Part shown: positions 1-5,514 of the stretch, piece after piece | How positions within the stretch are numbered: position 1 is the first letter of the stretch | How the letters are laid out: each line of letters opens with the position of its first letter | NCBI GenBank assembly: GCA_021785095.1 | Contig: JAJYGM010000002.1 | Coordinates: 1 to 5,622 of the forward strand | DNA: 5,622 bases | Source of the DNA: Actinomycetes bacterium | GTDB taxonomy: Bacteria > Actinomycetota > Acidimicrobiia > Acidimicrobiales > Bog-793 | Reading direction: 5' to 3' | Made by a program: the position numbers and the translations under genes | The notes under the pieces: generated by a model | Database searches by the model: none | The model's input: only the letters and a program-made list of their open reading frames with translations | Told to the model about the DNA's origin: nothing

Positions 1-13
1 ATCGCGAAGAGGC

Positions 14-19
14 TAATAT
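14..19 (+). promoter_or_regulatory. Possible -10 box for the first gene
   Basis: TAATAT fits the TANNNT form of an actinobacterial -10 element and stands out in a GC-rich window. The -35 region would lie outside the left edge. Transcription from about position 26 would give a leader of roughly 110 nt before the TTG start, containing the hairpin at 42-71. The call rests on one six-base match. Confidence 0.35.
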
Positions 20-41
20 GTTGTGAACCGAGTCACAAGCC

Positions 42-71
42 TTTTCGGCCCAAGGAGCTTGGAGCCGAAGA
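42..71 (+). other. 13-bp hairpin in the leader of the first gene
   Basis: The outer stem pairs 42-49 with 64-71 and includes one G-U pair (43 with 70). The inner stem pairs CCAAG (50-54) with CTTGG (58-62) around the triloop GAG. The only irregularity is a bulged A at 63. No T-run follows on either strand, so it does not look like an intrinsic terminator. If position 137 is the true start, the hairpin lies in the 5' leader of the first gene and could act on mRNA stability or translation. It could also be the remnant of a terminator for a gene to the left. Confidence 0.55.
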
Positions 72-123
72 ACTGTCCCGGTCCATCCGCACTAGTTACG
101 ACGACATACGACAGTCAGAAAGC

Positions 124-129
124 GAGGAG
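124..129 (+). promoter_or_regulatory. Shine-Dalgarno sequence deciding the TTG start
   Basis: GAGGAG is followed by a 7-nt spacer and then TTG at 137-139. This is a much better initiation context than the GTG at 23, which has no purine-rich RBS. It supports the 233-aa version of the first gene. Confidence 0.6.
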
Positions 130-136
130 TACATCG

Positions 137-838
137 TTGCCACGGCGATCCAGCACCCGGCAGGACATCGTCGATTTCCTCGAGGCGAACGGGCCGATCA
201 ATGACCGAGATGGAAGAGCGACTGCTGCTCTCAAGCGGGCCGTCGGCTACGCAGGGAACGACAGCGCCTTCATCCAGCTCGTCTCGGCCATGGCGCGCGA
301 CGGCCAGATCGACCGCGTCGTCCGAGGACGGCGCACCTACGAGCTCCGGCTCCCGAGCCCGTCCGAGGACCGGACAGGCTCGTCATCGGCTCACGAAGGC
401 GCACCGAGACCGCCTGCGCCGGTCGTAACTGCGTCCGGACAGCCCGATGCCGCTGACAGCATCGACTACGACGAGCTCGCCGCCGCCATGCTCGCACGGG
501 TGACGCAGCTCATAGTGGACTCCGAGCACGGCTCGAGCTCGGTCGGTTGGACGAAGCGCAGGATGGAGCGCCTCGAGACGAGGAACGCGATGGCCGAGCG
601 GGAGCTCGCCCGCGCCAGAGCTGAGCTCAGAGCGGCCGAGGCCGAGCGCGACGACCTGAAGTCCCGGCTCGAGGCCGCCGAGCGCAACTTGAGCGTGCTG
701 TCAGAGCGCCAACGCTCGAACGCCGAGACGTCTGCGAATCGGGCAGCCCGTCGGCTCGGGAGCGAGGACCGGGCTCTCCTTCACCGGCTCGCGGGGCAGC
801 CGCGCGAGAAGGAAGGTCGTTCGGAGCGCGCGGGCTGA
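137..838 (+). CDS. Putative winged-helix protein with C-terminal coiled coil
   Basis: I do not recognise a named family. Residues about 7-71 (from RQDIVDFLEANGP to RRTYELRL) read like a winged helix: a helix, a second helix pair around residues 28-54, then a short basic beta wing. A Pro/Ser-rich linker follows at about 72-105, then a short helix with DYDELAAAMLARV (110-122). Residues about 140-192 form a charged Arg/Glu/Ala heptad-like coiled coil, and the tail is basic. DNA binding with coiled-coil self-association is an inference. I chose TTG at 137 because GAGGAG lies 7 nt upstream, the folded domain begins directly after it, and third-position GC is clearly lower before it. The frame stays open back to a GTG at 23, which would add 38 low-complexity residues. 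The next gene has its own promoter, so this gene is probably transcribed alone. Confidence 0.7.
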   Translation: MPRRSSTRQDIVDFLEANGPINDRDGRATAALKRAVGYAGNDSAFIQLVSAMARDGQIDRVVRGRRTYELRLPSPSEDRTGSSSAHEGAPRPPAPVVTASGQPDAADSIDYDELAAAMLARVTQLIVDSEHGSSSVGWTKRRMERLETRNAMAERELARARAELRAAEAERDDLKSRLEAAERNLSVLSERQRSNAETSANRAARRLGSEDRALLHRLAGQPREKEGRSERAG

Positions 839-885
839 GCTCGCAGCGAGCCTGGGCACACCGCGGCTGAGCTCATCGTGGAGAG

Positions 886-900
886 GGAATTCCAACGTTG
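886..900. promoter_or_regulatory. Candidate operator: two abutting 8-bp palindromes
   Basis: GGAATTCC (886-893) and CAACGTTG (893-900) are both perfect palindromes and share one base. They end 5 bp before the -10 box of the Rrf2-type gene, inside the usual -35 to -10 interval. A repressor bound there would block RNA polymerase. Rrf2-family regulators often control their own promoters, so autoregulation is plausible. The assignment comes from position and symmetry only, and the sequence is not one I recognise as a known Rrf2 site. Confidence 0.4.
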
Positions 901-902
901 AG

Positions 903-911
903 TGCTACGGT
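903..911 (+). promoter_or_regulatory. Extended -10 promoter giving a leaderless transcript
   Basis: TGC-TACGGT combines an extended -10 TGN with a TANNNT box. The last T is followed by 6 nt and then the GTG start at 918. No Shine-Dalgarno sequence precedes that GTG. This spacing puts the transcription start at or next to the start codon, the leaderless arrangement common in actinobacteria. No good -35 element is visible. Confidence 0.55.
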
Positions 912-917
912 TGTCCG

Positions 918-1976
918 GTGCACCTCGCACCGTCGAAACGCGGCGATTATGTCGTTCGCTCGGCGCTCGCCCTGGCCCGCGCACATGAGTTCGGCGAACC
1001 CAAGAAGCTGCGACAGATTGCCGCCGAGACCGGCGTGCCGCGCACTTTCGTCTCCCAGATCCTTGGCGACCTGGTCCGCGGAGGACTCGCGATCTCCTCG
1101 TTCGGCGTCCACGGCGGCTACCGGCTCGCCCGCCCGCCCGCCCAGGTGAGCTTGCTCGAGGTTGTCGAAGCCGGGGAGGGCACGCTCACGACGAGCTACC
1201 TTGCACTGTTCGCGGACGGCCAGCACCGGCACGGCGGCGTCTCTCCCCTCGAGGAGGTGTGGGGCAGGGCCAGCGAAGCCTTCCGAGCAGTCCTGGCCGC
1301 CACGAGCCTCGCCGAGCTCGCTGGCGAGGAAGAGGCCGTCGAGACAGGCATGCACCCGATCGCAGCGCGCTCGACCGTGCCGACGGTGGCGGTCTTCGAC
1401 AACGTGCAGGTCGAGCTGGGAGCCGCTGCGGTCGCCGGACGGCTCCGGGCGAGCGGGTCGTGGCTGGCGCGGCACGCCCGGACCGCCTCGGCCGAGGGCG
1501 AGGCGGTCCGGGTGCGCGTCGGTCCCGGGGGGCCGGCCTGGCTCGGCAAGACGGTGGACGTCCGCCTCGGGTCGGTGGAGAGCGCCGGGGGCACGCTGGT
1601 AATCCCCCTCGCCTGGGAGGCGACGGGGCCGTCCGGGCTCTTTCCGCGCCTCGAAGGCGAGCTGCGCGTCGTGCCGATCGACCCCGACCGATCAGAGCTC
1701 TCCCTCGCCGGTCACTACCGCCCGCCGCTTGGCCGTGCGGGACTGGTGCTCGACGAAGTGCTGCTCATCCACGTTGCCCGGGCAACCGTCCGGTCCTTCC
1801 TCCGGCAGGTCGCGTGGGCGCTCGAGGAGACAGCCCGGGGCCAACCAGTGGAGCTCAGCGGACGGCTCGACCAGCGGTCCAGCGAGCTCTTCGAGACGCC
1901 GGTCGGCGGGGATGTGTCGGAGCCCGGTACAAGTCGACCGCGCGAGGCGCCAGCCCAGCGCGAGAGCGTTCCTTGA
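918..1976 (+). CDS. Rrf2-family regulator fused to a C-terminal SRPBCC-like domain
   Basis: Residues 1-85 are a typical Rrf2 DNA-binding unit. KRGDYVVRSALALA (7-20) matches the family opening, LRQIAAETGVPRTFVSQILGDL (31-52) is the HTH, and GVHGGYRLARPP (63-74) is the wing. Normal Rrf2 proteins end near 130-165 residues and often carry three cysteines for an Fe-S cluster in a loop before a CPL-x-x-VW motif. Here that loop reads DGQHRHGG and the motif reads SPLEEVW (109-115). There is no cysteine anywhere in the 352 residues. Residues about 155-305 look like an SRPBCC/START-type hydrophobic-ligand domain, with alternating strands, GLFPRLEGELRVVP (240-253), LAGHYRPPLGRAG (263-275) and a long final helix (280-305). 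The last 45 residues are polar and probably disordered. The protein is probably a transcription factor sensing something other than an Fe-S cluster. The Rrf2 call is firm, and the C-terminal fold is an inference. Confidence 0.82.
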   Translation: MHLAPSKRGDYVVRSALALARAHEFGEPKKLRQIAAETGVPRTFVSQILGDLVRGGLAISSFGVHGGYRLARPPAQVSLLEVVEAGEGTLTTSYLALFADGQHRHGGVSPLEEVWGRASEAFRAVLAATSLAELAGEEEAVETGMHPIAARSTVPTVAVFDNVQVELGAAAVAGRLRASGSWLARHARTASAEGEAVRVRVGPGGPAWLGKTVDVRLGSVESAGGTLVIPLAWEATGPSGLFPRLEGELRVVPIDPDRSELSLAGHYRPPLGRAGLVLDEVLLIHVARATVRSFLRQVAWALEETARGQPVELSGRLDQRSSELFETPVGGDVSEPGTSRPREAPAQRESVP

Positions 1977-2048
1977 CCTTGCGAATGAACACCAGAGGTC
2001 TGGCGCACCTGCCCTCCGCTGCGACGAGCCGAGAGGACAGGCGAGCCC

Positions 2049-2054
2049 AGGAGG
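2049..2054 (+). promoter_or_regulatory. Consensus Shine-Dalgarno of the NifX-like gene
   Basis: AGGAGG is followed by 7 nt, themselves purine-rich, and then ATG at 2062. This near-perfect site contrasts with the three leaderless-type starts in the window. It suggests the gene is translated from a longer mRNA, most simply the one that begins at the Rrf2-type gene. Confidence 0.75.
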
Positions 2055-2061
2055 GAGGGCA

Positions 2062-2391
2062 ATGATCGTCTGCGTGCCGGTGAGCTGCGACGGCGTCGTG
2101 GACCCCCGATGGGGACGCGCCGCGCGCGTCGCCCTCGCGACCGTCGAGGGCGACGCGATCACCGAATGGAGCGAGCTCGACGTGGAGTGGGACAGGCTGC
2201 ACGACGCGGCTGGCGAAGGTGCCCACCACGCAAGGGTGGCGCGATTCCTGCGTGGCAACCACGTCGACGCCGTCGTCGCCCACCACATGGGTCCCGGTAT
2301 GAGCCGAATGCTCGGCACGATGGGCGTCGCAGTGAAGCTGGGCGCCGAGGGCGACCCACGCCTCGCGGTGCTGTCCGCCGTCGAGCGATAG
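2062..2391 (+). CDS. NifX/NifB-type FeMo-cofactor-binding family protein
   Basis: The 109-aa product has the compact alpha/beta fold of the dinitrogenase iron-molybdenum cofactor family (Nitro_FeMo-Co type). It opens with MIVCVPVSCDGVVDPRWGRA (1-20), matching the family's start strand and the conserved D/S-x-x-[FW]-G-R segment. GEGAHHARVARFL (51-63) follows, then VDAVVAHHMGPGMSRML (68-84), corresponding to the usual gvDvvia-x-x-iGp-x-a segment, and GVAVKLGAEGDP (88-99). In nitrogen fixation, family members bind Fe-S or FeMo-co precursors. Small standalone members occur widely in organisms without nitrogenase, where their role is unclear. Cys4, Cys9, His55-56 and His74-75 could bind metal. No nif structural genes are present, so a role in nitrogen fixation should not be assumed. 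It lies 85 nt downstream of the Rrf2-type gene with no promoter that I can see between them, which suggests co-transcription. Confidence 0.8.
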   Translation: MIVCVPVSCDGVVDPRWGRAARVALATVEGDAITEWSELDVEWDRLHDAAGEGAHHARVARFLRGNHVDAVVAHHMGPGMSRMLGTMGVAVKLGAEGDPRLAVLSAVER

Positions 2392-2395
2392 TCCC

Positions 2396-2414
2396 CGACG
2401 CCGAGAGGGCGTCG
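2396..2414 (+). terminator. Possible hairpin terminator after the NifX-like gene
   Basis: CGACGCC (2396-2402) pairs perfectly with GGCGTCG (2408-2414) around the loop GAGAG. It begins 5 nt after the TAG stop. There is no T-run afterwards, so it would be a U-less terminator of the kind proposed for high-GC actinobacteria, or simply a 3'-end stabilising hairpin. Confidence 0.4.
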
Positions 2415-2427
2415 CACCACGCATCAG

Positions 2428-2464
2428 GCGCGCCGCAGTCCGCGCGCCGCAGTCCGCGCGCCGC
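2428..2464. repeat. Short tandem repeat, 14-bp unit, about 2.6 copies
   Basis: The unit GCGCGCCGCAGTCC occurs twice without mismatch (2428-2441 and 2442-2455). It is followed by the first nine bases of a third copy (2456-2464). The array lies between the NifX-like gene and the promoter of the C-S lyase gene. It is probably replication-slippage sequence. It ends 20 bp before the -10 box, so copy number could shift upstream promoter spacing. Confidence 0.85.
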
Positions 2465-2484
2465 TCAGTGGAACGGCGACCGGG

Positions 2485-2490
2485 TAGCGT
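2485..2490 (+). promoter_or_regulatory. Leaderless-type -10 box of the C-S lyase gene
   Basis: TAGCGT fits TANNNT and is followed by 7 nt and GTG at 2498. There is no Shine-Dalgarno sequence before this GTG. The same arrangement occurs before the genes at 918 and 3759. It supports placing the start at 2498 rather than at the upstream in-frame GTG at 2468, because the box would otherwise lie inside the coding sequence. Confidence 0.5.
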
Positions 2491-2497
2491 GCGCGCC

Positions 2498-3709
2498 GTG
2501 GTCACCGGCGTGCCCCCGTTCGACCTGACGCTGGCACAGCTCCGGCGACGGACGAGCGCCAAGTGGCGAGCAGCCGATCCCGACGTCTTGCCCCTCTGGG
2601 TCGCCGAGATGGACGTCATGCCGGCACGCCCGGTCGTCGAGGCGCTGCGCGAGGCGCTCGACAGGGGGGACACCGGGTACGCCTTTGACGCGGGCTACGC
2701 CGAGGCCTACGCCGAGCTCGCGCTGGAGCGGTGGGGCTTCGACGGCTTCGAGCCCGCGCGCAGCGCCATGGTCACCGACGTCATGCTCGGAGCGGTCGAG
2801 CTGCTGAAGCTTCTCACGAGGCCCGGCGACACGGTGATCGTGACCCCTCCGGTGTACCCGCCTTTCTACGCGTTCGCCGAGCACCTCGGGCGCCGGGTTG
2901 TCGAGGTGCCCCTGACCGCGGATCTTCGGCTCGACCTCCCTGCGCTCGCAGGCGCGTTCGGTGCGGCAGGCGCTGAAGGACCGGCCGCGTTCCTCCTGTG
3001 CAACCCTCATAACCCGACGGGCACGGTCCACTCGGCGGGAGAGCTCGCCGGCGTGGCCGCCGCCGCCGAGGCCACCGGCGTGCGCGTCGTGGCCGACGAG
3101 ATCCACGCGCCGCTCGTCCTGCCCGGCGCGAGCTTCACCCCGTACCTCGCGGTCCGGGGTGCAGGTAGAGGCTTCTCCCTGGTCTCCGCGTCCAAGGGCT
3201 GGAACCTGCCCGGCTTGAAGGCGGCGGTCGTCTTCGCTGGGCCCGAGGCCGCTGCCGACCTCGCCCGGCTGCCCGAGGAAGTGGGCCACGGCGTGAGCCA
3301 CCTCGGCGCTCTTGCCCATACGGCCGCAGTACGCCGCGGGCAGGAGTGGCTGGACACCGTGATCGACGGCCTGGATCGGAACCGCTCTCTCCTCGGCGAC
3401 CTGCTGGCAACCTACCTGCCGTCGGTGCGCTGGATCCCCGGTGCGGCGACCTATCTGGCGTGGCTCGACTTCACGGACCTGCCGTGGACTCCGGCGGACG
3501 AGGCTCACGACGGACCTCCCCGCGGGGACGCCAGCGCCAGGGTCGGCGCGGCCGCCTGGCTCCTCGAGCACACGCGGGTTCTGCTCAGCTCGGGGCCGGC
3601 CTTCGGGACCGGGGGTGAGCGCTGCGCCCGCCTGAACTTCGCCACGTCGGCCACGGTGCTCACCGAGGCGGTCATGCGAATGGGCGCGGCGGTCGCCGAG
3701 GGATCGTGA
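2498..3709 (+). CDS. MalY/PatB-type PLP-dependent C-S lyase / aminotransferase
   Basis: This is a fold-type I PLP enzyme of 403 residues, close to the usual ~390 of the MalY/PatB group. That group cleaves cystathionine or cysteine S-conjugates (C-S beta-lyase), releasing thiol or homocysteine with pyruvate and ammonia; some members act as aminotransferases. Visible landmarks are LRRRTSAKWR near the N-terminus, LPLWVAEMD (31-39), PPVYPPFYAF (117-126), CNPHNPTG (168-175), VVADEIHAPLV (197-207) and SASKGWNLPGLKAA (230-243). Lys233 should form the PLP Schiff base, and Asp200 should bind the pyridine nitrogen. ARLNFA near the C-terminus (377-382) supplies the carboxylate-binding Arg378. The protein is cytoplasmic, with no signal peptide. 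GTG at 2498 is preferred on promoter position and fit to the family N-terminus; the alternative GTG at 2468 adds ten residues, MERRPGSVRA. The exact substrate cannot be read from sequence. Confidence 0.88.
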   Translation: MVTGVPPFDLTLAQLRRRTSAKWRAADPDVLPLWVAEMDVMPARPVVEALREALDRGDTGYAFDAGYAEAYAELALERWGFDGFEPARSAMVTDVMLGAVELLKLLTRPGDTVIVTPPVYPPFYAFAEHLGRRVVEVPLTADLRLDLPALAGAFGAAGAEGPAAFLLCNPHNPTGTVHSAGELAGVAAAAEATGVRVVADEIHAPLVLPGASFTPYLAVRGAGRGFSLVSASKGWNLPGLKAAVVFAGPEAAADLARLPEEVGHGVSHLGALAHTAAVRRGQEWLDTVIDGLDRNRSLLGDLLATYLPSVRWIPGAATYLAWLDFTDLPWTPADEAHDGPPRGDASARVGAAAWLLEHTRVLLSSGPAFGTGGERCARLNFATSATVLTEAVMRMGAAVAEGS

Positions 3710-3717
3710 CCTCCGGC

Positions 3718-3733
3718 ACGTCGTCGGCGACGT
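3718..3733 (+). terminator. Small hairpin after the C-S lyase gene
   Basis: ACGTCG (3718-3723) pairs with CGACGT (3728-3733) around the tetraloop TCGG. It starts 8 nt after the TGA stop and has no T-run. It could be a weak U-less terminator. Since it ends 12 bp before the -10 box of the next gene, it could instead be a dyad operator for that promoter. Confidence 0.3.
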
Positions 3734-3745
3734 CGGACATGCCAC

Positions 3746-3751
3746 TACCCT
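3746..3751 (+). promoter_or_regulatory. Leaderless-type -10 box of the PPOX-class gene
   Basis: TACCCT fits TANNNT, with 7 nt to the ATG at 3759 and no Shine-Dalgarno sequence in between. The whole gap to the upstream stop codon is only 49 bp, yet it appears to hold a separate promoter. No convincing -35 element is visible. Confidence 0.5.
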
Positions 3752-3758
3752 GGTCGAC

Positions 3759-4142
3759 ATGCTCGACCCCACCCTGAAAGAACTGGCGCGAGGCAAGAAC
3801 TTCGCCGCGCTCACCACCTTGCTGCCCGGCGGCCAACCTCAGACGCAGATCATGTGGGTAGACGCCACCGACGACGAGCTGCTGGTGAACACGGAGGTCG
3901 GGCGCCAGAAATACCGGAACATCCGGCGTGACCCCCGAGTCACGGTCACCGTCTTCGAGCTGGAGAACCCGTACCACTACGCCGAAGTGAGAGGCAGGGT
4001 GACCGCAACCGTCACCGGCGACGAGGCTCGCCGCCACCTTGACAGCCTGAGCCAGAAGTACCACGGCACCCCCTATCCGAACCCGATCGCCAGCGAGCGG
4101 GTGATCCTCCGCATCACGCCGGATCGCCAGCTGGTCCGCTAG
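3759..4142 (+). CDS. PPOX-class F420-dependent oxidoreductase (split beta-barrel)
   Basis: The 127-aa product is a small pyridoxamine-5'-phosphate-oxidase-like split barrel, of the size seen in the FDOR-B/Rv1155-like group. Landmarks are LARGKNFAALTTLLPGGQPQ (9-28), the start helix and first strands. IMWVDATDDELLVNTEVGRQ (31-50) follows, then KYRNIRRDPRVTVTVFE (51-67), with the conserved K-x-x-N-[IL]-x-x-D-P-R-V pattern that contacts the cofactor phosphate. YAEVRGRVTAT (74-84) comes next, and the C-terminal ERVILRITP strand closes the barrel. Known relatives bind F420, FMN or heme/biliverdin and reduce varied conjugated compounds. F420 is preferred here because of the subgroup resemblance and the likely actinobacterial origin. 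The substrate is unknown. The gene has its own promoter-like box and is convergent with the MFS gene. Start ATG 3759 is the first possible in frame and fits the family N-terminus. Confidence 0.85.
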   Translation: MLDPTLKELARGKNFAALTTLLPGGQPQTQIMWVDATDDELLVNTEVGRQKYRNIRRDPRVTVTVFELENPYHYAEVRGRVTATVTGDEARRHLDSLSQKYHGTPYPNPIASERVILRITPDRQLVR

Positions 4143-4266
4143 GCGCTCCGCCCACGCCCCTGGCGCTCTGCGTCCTCGACCTGGTCCCGACAGGCTCTGG
4201 CTGGTCTGGTCGACCACGCCCTCGTGCAAGCGGTTTCGCGGCCCCTTGGACGCGGACCTGACGCCC

Positions 4267-5514
4267 TCACGACTTCCGGCGAACGAGCGGGACCAGGACC
4301 AGCACCGCCACGGCCTCGAGCGCGCCGACGAAGAGCTCGATGGACGTCGTCGAGAGCGAGTAGAGGGCGCCGATGGCCGTCGAGCCTCCGAGCCAAGTAA
4401 CCCCGTAGACGGCGGTGAAGAGGCCGTACCCGGTCCCGCGCCTCGCACCAGGAACGAGATCCGCCACGGCCGCGCGCATCGTCGACTCGTGAACCCCGAG
4501 CGCTGCCCCCCACACGAGCGCGCCGACCCACACGAGCACCACGTCGTTGGAGAACGAGAGGAAGGGCACGGCTGCGGTGAGGAGCGGCACGACGAGGAGG
4601 CCGCCGAAGCCGATGCGGTCGTAGAGAAAGCCCGACCCGATCGCCGCCAGCGCGTCGACGCCCATGGCACTTGCGTAGATGACGGGGATAAGCGCCGGAG
4701 CGACGACGTGGCGAACCACGAGGTGGTAGGAGAGCACGCCGAAGGTGGCGAAGCCCGTTACCGAGCAAGCGGTGAAGGCGGTGTAGAGCCAGAAGCGACG
4801 GGAGAACCCCCGGACCGTCTGGAGCCGGGTCGTGTGCGTCGACACCCCTTCAGGAATCGTCGACGCCGGCACTTCCACCTCCGCTTCCTTCGCGCGCTCG
4901 TAGGCAGAAGGGTCCGGGACCGCTCGATGCACCACGCCGAGCGCCACGAGCGCCAGGGCTGCCGGCGCCGCGAGGACCGCGAAGCCGAGCCGGTACCCAG
5001 AGACCGCCACCATCACTGCGACGAGCAGCGGTCCGAGCAAGGCGCCCGACTGGTCGAGCACCTCGTGGTAGGCGAAGGCACGTCCACGGCCGAGACCGGT
5101 GCCGGCGAACGAGAGCATCGTGTCCCTGGCCGGCGTCCGGACGGCCTTGCCGAAGCGCTCGCCGACGACGGCGACCGACGCCTGCCACAACGTCCCTGCA
5201 GCAGCGAGCACCGGGACCGAGATCGCCGTGATCACGTATCCCGCGATGGAGATGGGCCAGTACCGACGGGTGCGGTCGGCGAGCGGCCCGCTCGCGAGGC
5301 GCAGCACCGACGCCACCGCCTCACCTGCCCCGGTCACCGCGCCGACGACGGTGGCCGACGCTCCCAAGGTCGCGAGGTACGGCCCGACGATCGATCGGCC
5401 GCCCTCGTAGACGAAGTCCGCCAACATGCTCACCACGCCGAATGCCAGGACGAATCGAAGCGGCGTGTAGGAGTTGGCGAGTGGCAAGGGTGCCGGCTCG
5501 GATCCCGAGTCCAT
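4267..5514 (-). CDS. MFS transporter, substrate unknown
   Basis: The 415-aa membrane protein has about 12 hydrophobic segments in two halves, joined by a charged cytoplasmic loop around residues 200-240 (rich in E, K, R and T). The first half has YTPLRFVLAFGVVSMLADFVYEGGRS (16-41). It also has the MFS motif A in GPLADRTRR (76-84), between helices 2 and 3, and ERFGKAVRTPARDTML (119-134). The second half repeats a motif-A-like GFLYDRIG (295-302) and has GVHESTMRAAVADLVP (340-355). The cytoplasmic end is RRKS. This is a major facilitator, probably a proton-coupled antiporter or efflux carrier by family habit, but nothing identifies the substrate. I chose ATG at 5514 because the 29 residues before it, back to an ATG at 5601, are Arg/Pro-rich with third-position GC near 60%, unlike the rest of the gene. 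Neither start has a good Shine-Dalgarno sequence. The stop is 124 bp from the convergent gene. Confidence 0.85.
   Translation of the reverse strand: MDSGSEPAPLPLANSYTPLRFVLAFGVVSMLADFVYEGGRSIVGPYLATLGASATVVGAVTGAGEAVASVLRLASGPLADRTRRYWPISIAGYVITAISVPVLAAAGTLWQASVAVVGERFGKAVRTPARDTMLSFAGTGLGRGRAFAYHEVLDQSGALLGPLLVAVMVAVSGYRLGFAVLAAPAALALVALGVVHRAVPDPSAYERAKEAEVEVPASTIPEGVSTHTTRLQTVRGFSRRFWLYTAFTACSVTGFATFGVLSYHLVVRHVVAPALIPVIYASAMGVDALAAIGSGFLYDRIGFGGLLVVPLLTAAVPFLSFSNDVVLVWVGALVWGAALGVHESTMRAAVADLVPGARRGTGYGLFTAVYGVTWLGGSTAIGALYSLSTTSIELFVGALEAVAVLVLVPLVRRKS

Noticed and set aside
1992..2003. Near-palindrome CCAGA-GG-TCTGG between the Rrf2-type and NifX-like genes
   Set aside because: It has only five pairs with a 2-nt centre and no promoter nearby. 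This is too weak to call an operator or a terminator.
1259..2065. Plus-strand frame of 268 codons overlapping the Rrf2-type gene and reaching the NifX-like start
   Set aside because: The translation is dominated by Arg/Gly/Pro, the typical frame-shifted shadow of a GC-rich gene. The overlapping Rrf2-type frame is well supported.
2062..2391. Nitrogen-fixation locus, suggested by the NifX-like protein
   Set aside because: No nitrogenase structural or assembly genes are present, and small standalone members of this family are common in organisms that do not fix nitrogen.
2428..2464. CRISPR-like repeats
   Set aside because: The units are 14 bp and directly contiguous, with no spacers.
1855..2673. 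Minus-strand open frame opposite the NifX-like gene
   Set aside because: It is Arg/Ala/Ser-rich without motifs. The plus-strand NifX-like frame has both a consensus RBS and family motifs.
2465..3817. Long minus-strand open frame (450 codons) opposite the C-S lyase gene
   Set aside because: The plus-strand frame has unmistakable PLP-enzyme motifs. The minus translation is Arg/Gly/His-rich without family features, as expected for the antisense of a high-GC gene.
4143..4266. 124-bp gap between the convergent PPOX and MFS genes, searched for a bidirectional terminator
   Set aside because: I found only short or imperfect dyads, such as GGTCGACC, and no stem followed by a T-run on either strand. 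No gene or RNA is evident there.
3672..4670. Minus-strand open frame of 332 codons spanning the end of the C-S lyase, the PPOX gene and part of the MFS gene
   Set aside because: It overlaps three well-supported genes, its translation is Ser/Arg-rich low complexity, and it is out of frame with the MFS gene that it overlaps on the same strand.
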